Assembly (NCBI GenBank): GCA_002423895.1
Contig: DIOL01000015.1
Coordinates: 1 to 18,287, forward strand
Reading direction: 5' to 3'
DNA from: Bacteroidales bacterium UBA5515
GTDB taxonomy: Bacteria; Bacteroidota; Bacteroidia; Bacteroidales; P3
Length of the DNA: 18,287 nt
A program made the position numbers and the translations under genes. The notes beneath the pieces were generated by a model that saw nothing but the letters and a program-made list of their open reading frames with translations, was not told the DNA's origin and searched no databases. Shown here in pieces: positions 14,433-18,287 of this stretch. The stretch's first letter is position 1. Every line of letters begins with the position of its first letter.

Positions 14433-16836
14433 CCGTTACTTCATCTGCAAAACAATGTGCTTTATAACCATATCCACTATGTCCTTCAGGGCAGGTCTTA
14501 ATTGACTTTGCTTCAATTCTAATATACCTAACATCATCAAATATTGTAGTTATATATTTAGGCACGTTCTCACATTTTGTTCTCCCAATTTCTTTTTGTA
14601 CTTCTGAATTATATGTATAAATGCTGTTTTCGTTTGGTTTAATATCTTTTGTTTCTATTGTTTTAATCTTCTCCCATTCTTTCCCATCTTTTGAAATAAA
14701 GAAAGAAACTTCAATTGGTGCAAATATCCAAGAACCTTTTTCATCTAAGAAATTTATAGAGATATTACGCACTTGAGTTTTCTCTTTTAAATCCAATTCC
14801 ATAATATAATCTTCTCCCAATGTTCCAACCCAACGGTCATAACTTTGTCTTTTGCCAAAAAGTCCATCAGTTAGAGTGAAAGATGAGTTTCCTGAATAAG
14901 CAGGATTGATATTTTGCATTTTATATTCTTTTCCAGTGGCTTTGTTGAGAGTATATTTTTGTGAGAAAAGAGGAGAAGAAAGAGGTGAAGAATTATTATT
15001 CCTTTCGCTCTTGCTTATTGCTTTTGCTTTTAGTGTTGTATTTTCTTTTATTATAATTGGCTTAGAATATTTAAGAGAATTAATTGTTGGCTCTTCATTA
15101 TTGGTAGTGTAGTAAATGTTTGAACCAGTCATAGGAGAGGATAAATTAACTTCTACTTGTCTTTTATTAGCGTTCCAATTAGTTGATGCTTGAATTGAAT
15201 AATGTGAAGTTGCATAATTATAACCTAAATAGTCGTATCTTCCAATTTGTCTTTCAAGTCTTTTAAGAAAGTCTTCATAGTTTTTGCTTTCTTTGGGAGT
15301 CCAAGCAATTTCGCTTAAAGCAGCAATTCTTGGAATATCCATATATTGAACTTTCTTAAAGTCTGAAATATATTCAGTCCAAGTGTTAGCTTGAACTCCA
15401 ATAATATGTTTGGCTTGAGCTTCGTTCAATTCTTTTGGCACTGGTTCATAATCATAAACCTTCTTTAAAGGTACAAACCCTCCAATACTTAAGGGTTCAA
15501 CCTCAGCTGAGCCTTGATAATAATTGAAATATAGAAATGCAGTAGGTGACATAATTGCATCATGACCTTGTTTTGCAGCAGCAACACCCCCAGATTCACC
15601 TTGCCAAGACATAATTGTTGCCTTTCCTTTTAATCCTCCTTCCAAAATTTCATCCCAACCAATAACTTTCTTTCCCTTAGCTTCCAAATATTTTTCAATT
15701 CTATTCATAAAATAAGACTGCAGTTCATATTCGTCTTTCAGATTGTTTGTCTTAATTGTATTTTGACAAATCGAACATTCTTTCCAACTCTTCTTTGGGC
15801 ACTCATCACCACCAATATGTATATATTCTGAAGGAAAAAGCTCCACAATCTCATCTAAAACATTTTGAAGGAAAGTAAATGTTTCTTCTTTAGTACAGAA
15901 TACATCCTCGAAAACTCCCCAAGTTGTTGCAGCTTCATATTTTTCTCCCTTACAACCAAGCTCAGGATAGGCAGAAAGTGCAGCAAGAGCATGACCAGGA
16001 ATTTCTATTTCAGGGATAATATTAATATATCTTTGTTTAGCATATTCCACAATCTCTTTAATATCTTCTTGAGTATAATAGCCTACATATTCTTTACCAT
16101 CATACTTTATAGGATTGTCTGAATAATGGCCAATTAGAGTTTCTTTTCTTTTTGAAGCTATAGTTTGAAGCTTAGGATACTTCTTTATTTCTACTCTCCA
16201 ACCTTGGTCATCAGTTAAGTGCCAATGAAAAGTGTTTAATTTATGAAAAGCCAATAAATCAATATATTGTTTAACCTCTTCTTTAGAAAAGAAATGTCGA
16301 GCACAATCCAAATGTTTCCCCCTGTATGCAAAACGTGGATAATCAATAATTCTACCAGTAGAAATTTCTTTATTAAATGATTCTTTCGCACTGATATTAT
16401 CATTTGACCAGGAAGACATAATCATTTGAATTATTGTCTGGCATCCATAAAAGAATCCTGCATTTTCATTTGCAAATAGAATAATCCTGTCATTCATAAT
16501 ATCTATTTGATATCCTTCTTTTCCAAGAATTTTGTCGCTTGATAGAACAAATATTATTGAGTTGGCTATATTATATTTTGGATTATCCTTCTTGGGAAGA
16601 ATAGGTTTAATGGAAGGGTTAAAAGCTTGTAATTGTGAGTGAAGGTATTCGGCAACAGAATATTCTTTGCTGTCGATATTGCAAATTATTTTTGTATTGT
16701 TGTTAATTAAAAATTTAGAAGAATTGTCCAATTTAACACTTACCGGTTGTGGAATAATATCAATACTATTTTGTCCAAAACAAATTGTGGATAATATTAA
16801 TAGTAAAAGTGATAGGACTTGAATTTTGATTTTCAT
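14425..16836 (-). CDS. Exported beta-N-acetylhexosaminidase, glycoside hydrolase family 20
   Basis: An 803-residue secreted or periplasmic exo-enzyme that removes terminal beta-linked GlcNAc/GalNAc by substrate-assisted catalysis. Signal peptide to about residue 21 (LSTICFGQ); GH20b accessory domain about 24-160 (IIPQPVSVKL...); GH20 TIM barrel about 165-515 with YRGKHLDCARHFF (171-183), FHWHLTDDQGWRVEIKKYP (203-221) and the catalytic pair D344-E345 in HIGGDECPKKSW. Beyond the barrel lie a chitobiase-type C-terminal beta-sandwich (about 548-620, IYYTTNNEEPTINSLKYSKPI) and an F5/8-type discoidin-like module (about 650-800) that probably binds glycans. All key residues are present. Likely substrates are chitin or peptidoglycan fragments or host glycans. 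A -7 box lies at 16864-16871; the membrane-protein gene follows. Confidence 0.94.
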   Translation of the reverse strand: MKIKIQVLSLLLLILSTICFGQNSIDIIPQPVSVKLDNSSKFLINNNTKIICNIDSKEYSVAEYLHSQLQAFNPSIKPILPKKDNPKYNIANSIIFVLSSDKILGKEGYQIDIMNDRIILFANENAGFFYGCQTIIQMIMSSWSNDNISAKESFNKEISTGRIIDYPRFAYRGKHLDCARHFFSKEEVKQYIDLLAFHKLNTFHWHLTDDQGWRVEIKKYPKLQTIASKRKETLIGHYSDNPIKYDGKEYVGYYTQEDIKEIVEYAKQRYINIIPEIEIPGHALAALSAYPELGCKGEKYEAATTWGVFEDVFCTKEETFTFLQNVLDEIVELFPSEYIHIGGDECPKKSWKECSICQNTIKTNNLKDEYELQSYFMNRIEKYLEAKGKKVIGWDEILEGGLKGKATIMSWQGESGGVAAAKQGHDAIMSPTAFLYFNYYQGSAEVEPLSIGGFVPLKKVYDYEPVPKELNEAQAKHIIGVQANTWTEYISDFKKVQYMDIPRIAALSEIAWTPKESKNYEDFLKRLERQIGRYDYLGYNYATSHYSIQASTNWNANKRQVEVNLSSPMTGSNIYYTTNNEEPTINSLKYSKPIIIKENTTLKAKAISKSERNNNSSPLSSPLFSQKYTLNKATGKEYKMQNINPAYSGNSSFTLTDGLFGKRQSYDRWVGTLGEDYIMELDLKEKTQVRNISINFLDEKGSWIFAPIEVSFFISKDGKEWEKIKTIETKDIKPNENSIYTYNSEVQKEIGRTKCENVPKYITTIFDDVRYIRIEAKSIKTCPEGHSGYGYKAHCFADEVTVE

Positions 16837-16863
16837 AGATAAGGATTAATGAATTAATATCTG

Positions 16864-16871
16864 CAAAAATA
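16864..16871 (-). promoter_or_regulatory. -7 box for the GH20 gene
   Basis: Read leftward this is TATTTTTG, matching TAnnTTTG, 27 bases before the GH20 ATG. No -33 TTTG is visible. Confidence 0.45.
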
Positions 16872-16912
16872 AGAAAATAAGTTTTAATAAGTGTTTGGTA
16901 CTCATATTTTAT

Positions 16913-16920
16913 TAAATTTG
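16913..16920 (+). promoter_or_regulatory. -7 box for the secreted repeat protein
   Basis: TAAATTTG matches TAnnTTTG, 25 bases before the ATG at 16946. A TTTG at 16894-16897 lies 15 bases upstream, slightly closer than usual for the -33 element. Confidence 0.5.
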
Positions 16921-16945
16921 CAATCTAATTAAAGAAAAATTTTTA

Positions 16946-18287
16946 ATGAAAAAAGCATTCTGTCTTTTTGCTATCTCTTTGTTATTAATATCTATTCACT
17001 CTTATGCTTTAAATGAAGCATATATAAATATAGATACATGCATAGTAAATATTTTACCAAGCGATACAATAGTTTATACTAATTCTCCTATTCAAATCCA
17101 ATTAAATATTTCTCCAGAAGCAGACACTTGTCATTGGAGCCCTTCAACAGATTTAAGCAATGACACAATCCCAAATCCAATTGCAACAGTAAATAATACA
17201 ACTCAATACATTGTAGAATCATATTATTTGATTGACTCTAATTTGGTTTATAATGGGGATTTTGAATTAGGAAATACAGGTTTTTTAACACAATATCATA
17301 ATTGGACATCTGGAGGATTTGTCTTTGGAAATTATATAATTACAACTAATGCTAATACAGTTAGTGGAGGATTTACACCATGCAATAATGGTGGAAAGTA
17401 TATGGTTTTGGATGGTATAGGAACTCCAAATTTATATTTCTTTCAATCTACAGTAAATGTAGAACCAAATACATTATATGAATTTTCAGTACAATCAGTA
17501 TTTTTAGCTTTTTCAGAATTAAGCTCTTCATACTATCCAAGATTGAAATATTATATTAATAATGAGCAATTAGGGGGAGTGGATGTAATTTCAAATTATA
17601 ATTGTAATTGGCATACATTCAAATATAAATGGTATAGTGGGACTAATACAACAGCAACTTTTAAAGTTGTAGATGATAATACAGATGGAAGTGGTAATGA
17701 CTTTGCAGTAGATAATATTTTATTAAAGAAATTTTGCAAAGCCACAGATACTATAAATATAATCTTTGCACCACAAACAATCATAGACACAATAGATATA
17801 ACAATATGTGAAAATGAATTGCCATATCATTATCATGACAGTACATTTACTCAATCAGGAACATATTTGTATAATTTTTCAACAAATAATATTATAGATA
17901 GTACATATCTAATACACCTATACGTATTAGAACCTTACATTAATACAATCAATGCCACTATATGTGAAGGTGAAACCTATACAGAAAACGGATTTAATCA
18001 AAGCACCCAAGGGATATATACACAAGAACTACAATCAATCAATGGATGCGATAGCACCATAATATTAGATTTAGAAGTAAAACAAGCATATAATACTACA
18101 ATAAATGCTTCCATATGTGAAGGAGATACTTATGATCAAAATGGATTTTATGAAAGCAATGCAGGCAGTTATACTCATACTTATAATTCTTATAATGGAT
18201 GTGACAGTACAATAACACTACAACTACAAGTAACTAATACAAGAGACACAGTCATATACGATACTATATACTCAGGCACAGCATACA
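16946..18287 (+). CDS. Large secreted repeat protein, 5' part (runs off the right end)
   Basis: An open frame of 447 codons from ATG 16946 with no stop before the window end. A signal peptide (about 1-22, MKKAFCLFAISLLLISIHSY) is followed by a PKD/Ig-like segment (about 35-92, CHWSPSTDLSNDTIPNPIAT then NNTTQYIV). Next is a carbohydrate-binding-like beta-sandwich (about 98-264) of the NGDFELGN...NWTSGG...TLYEFSVQS...DFAVDNILLKKF type. From residue 283 come repeats of 51-52 residues with the pattern ICEGxTYxxNGF...GxYTxxxxxxNGCDSTIxLxLxV. Such repeats occur in very large Bacteroidota surface proteins that usually end in a type IX secretion sorting domain, which would lie off-window. The role is probably adhesin- or matrix-like. 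It diverges from the GH20 gene across 109 bases. Confidence 0.85.
   Translation, partial: MKKAFCLFAISLLLISIHSYALNEAYINIDTCIVNILPSDTIVYTNSPIQIQLNISPEADTCHWSPSTDLSNDTIPNPIATVNNTTQYIVESYYLIDSNLVYNGDFELGNTGFLTQYHNWTSGGFVFGNYIITTNANTVSGGFTPCNNGGKYMVLDGIGTPNLYFFQSTVNVEPNTLYEFSVQSVFLAFSELSSSYYPRLKYYINNEQLGGVDVISNYNCNWHTFKYKWYSGTNTTATFKVVDDNTDGSGNDFAVDNILLKKFCKATDTINIIFAPQTIIDTIDITICENELPYHYHDSTFTQSGTYLYNFSTNNIIDSTYLIHLYVLEPYINTINATICEGETYTENGFNQSTQGIYTQELQSINGCDSTIILDLEVKQAYNTTINASICEGDTYDQNGFYESNAGSYTHTYNSYNGCDSTITLQLQVTNTRDTVIYDTIYSGTAY
17792..18287 (+). repeat. Tandem 51-52-residue protein repeats, 3 full and 1 partial
   Basis: Unit 1 is 17792-17947 (52 codons), unit 2 is 17948-18100 (51), unit 3 is 18101-18253 (51), and unit 4 begins at 18254 and is cut by the window end. 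Units 2 and 3 keep both cysteines (ICEG and NGCDST: C340/C368 and C391/C419). Unit 1 has the first but reads NNIIDST in place of NGCDST, and unit 4 starts IYDTIYSGTAY, with Tyr in place of the first Cys. The paired cysteines probably form a disulfide in each beta-rich unit. Confidence 0.8.

Noticed and set aside
14906..16122. Plus-strand open frames inside the GH20 gene
   Set aside because: They are antisense to a fully conserved GH20 protein and contain only hydrophobic, low-information sequence.
17596..17790. Minus-strand 64-codon frame near the right end
   Set aside because: It lies antisense inside the continuous plus-strand secreted-protein frame, which has a signal peptide, domains and repeats.

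Overview
The window looks like a low-GC (about one third G+C by eye) member of the Bacteroidota, most likely Bacteroidales. Three things support this: the 16S rRNA 3' end is of Bacteroidales type; the gene families (TonB-dependent receptor plus DUF4249 lipoprotein, MGRAFE-type YebC, DinF-type MATE, secreted ICEG...GCDST repeat protein) are typical of the phylum; and TAnnTTTG -7 promoter boxes of the Bacteroidota primary sigma factor recur in front of genes that otherwise lack Shine-Dalgarno sites.

Layout. Bases 1-115 are the 3' end of a 16S rRNA gene, followed by a short spacer and tRNA-Ile(GAT). Two tandem intrinsic terminators come next and no tRNA-Ala, 23S or 5S follows, so this 16S gene appears unlinked from a 23S gene. 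A divergent promoter region then separates a leftward hotdog thioesterase from a rightward tadA-rel pair (tRNA adenosine deaminase and bifunctional (p)ppGpp synthetase/hydrolase). From 3894 to 8033 an outer-membrane operon encodes a TonB-dependent receptor, a DUF4249 lipoprotein and an exported SUMF1/FGE-fold protein. It converges with no gap on a leftward yebC. A ComF-family gene (leftward) and a nitronate-monooxygenase-like flavoprotein (rightward) diverge from a compact promoter in which the two -7 boxes abut. A three-gene operon follows at 11139-13600: an exported Cys-rich membrane protein, a MATE transporter and a GNAT acetyltransferase. It converges on a leftward pair at 13887-16836, a GH20 beta-N-acetylhexosaminidase and a small four-helix membrane protein. 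The right end is the 5' part (447 codons) of a large secreted repeat protein that runs out of the window.

The genes are mostly housekeeping or envelope genes. The two outer-membrane or secreted units (receptor/lipoprotein/SUMF1, and GH20/membrane protein) fit a heterotrophic Bacteroidota lifestyle of importing ligands and trimming amino-sugar glycans. No phage, IS element, CRISPR array or defence system is visible.

The most unusual signal is in the gaps. Three intergenic regions (about 3694-3781, 8958-9036 and 13657-13873) each hold a short array of palindromic words repeated every 21-24 bp, with the word inverted across the middle so that the whole array is itself an inverted repeat. The words differ completely between loci, but period and symmetry are shared. 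I do not recognise a described element with this architecture; it is the best candidate here for something new.
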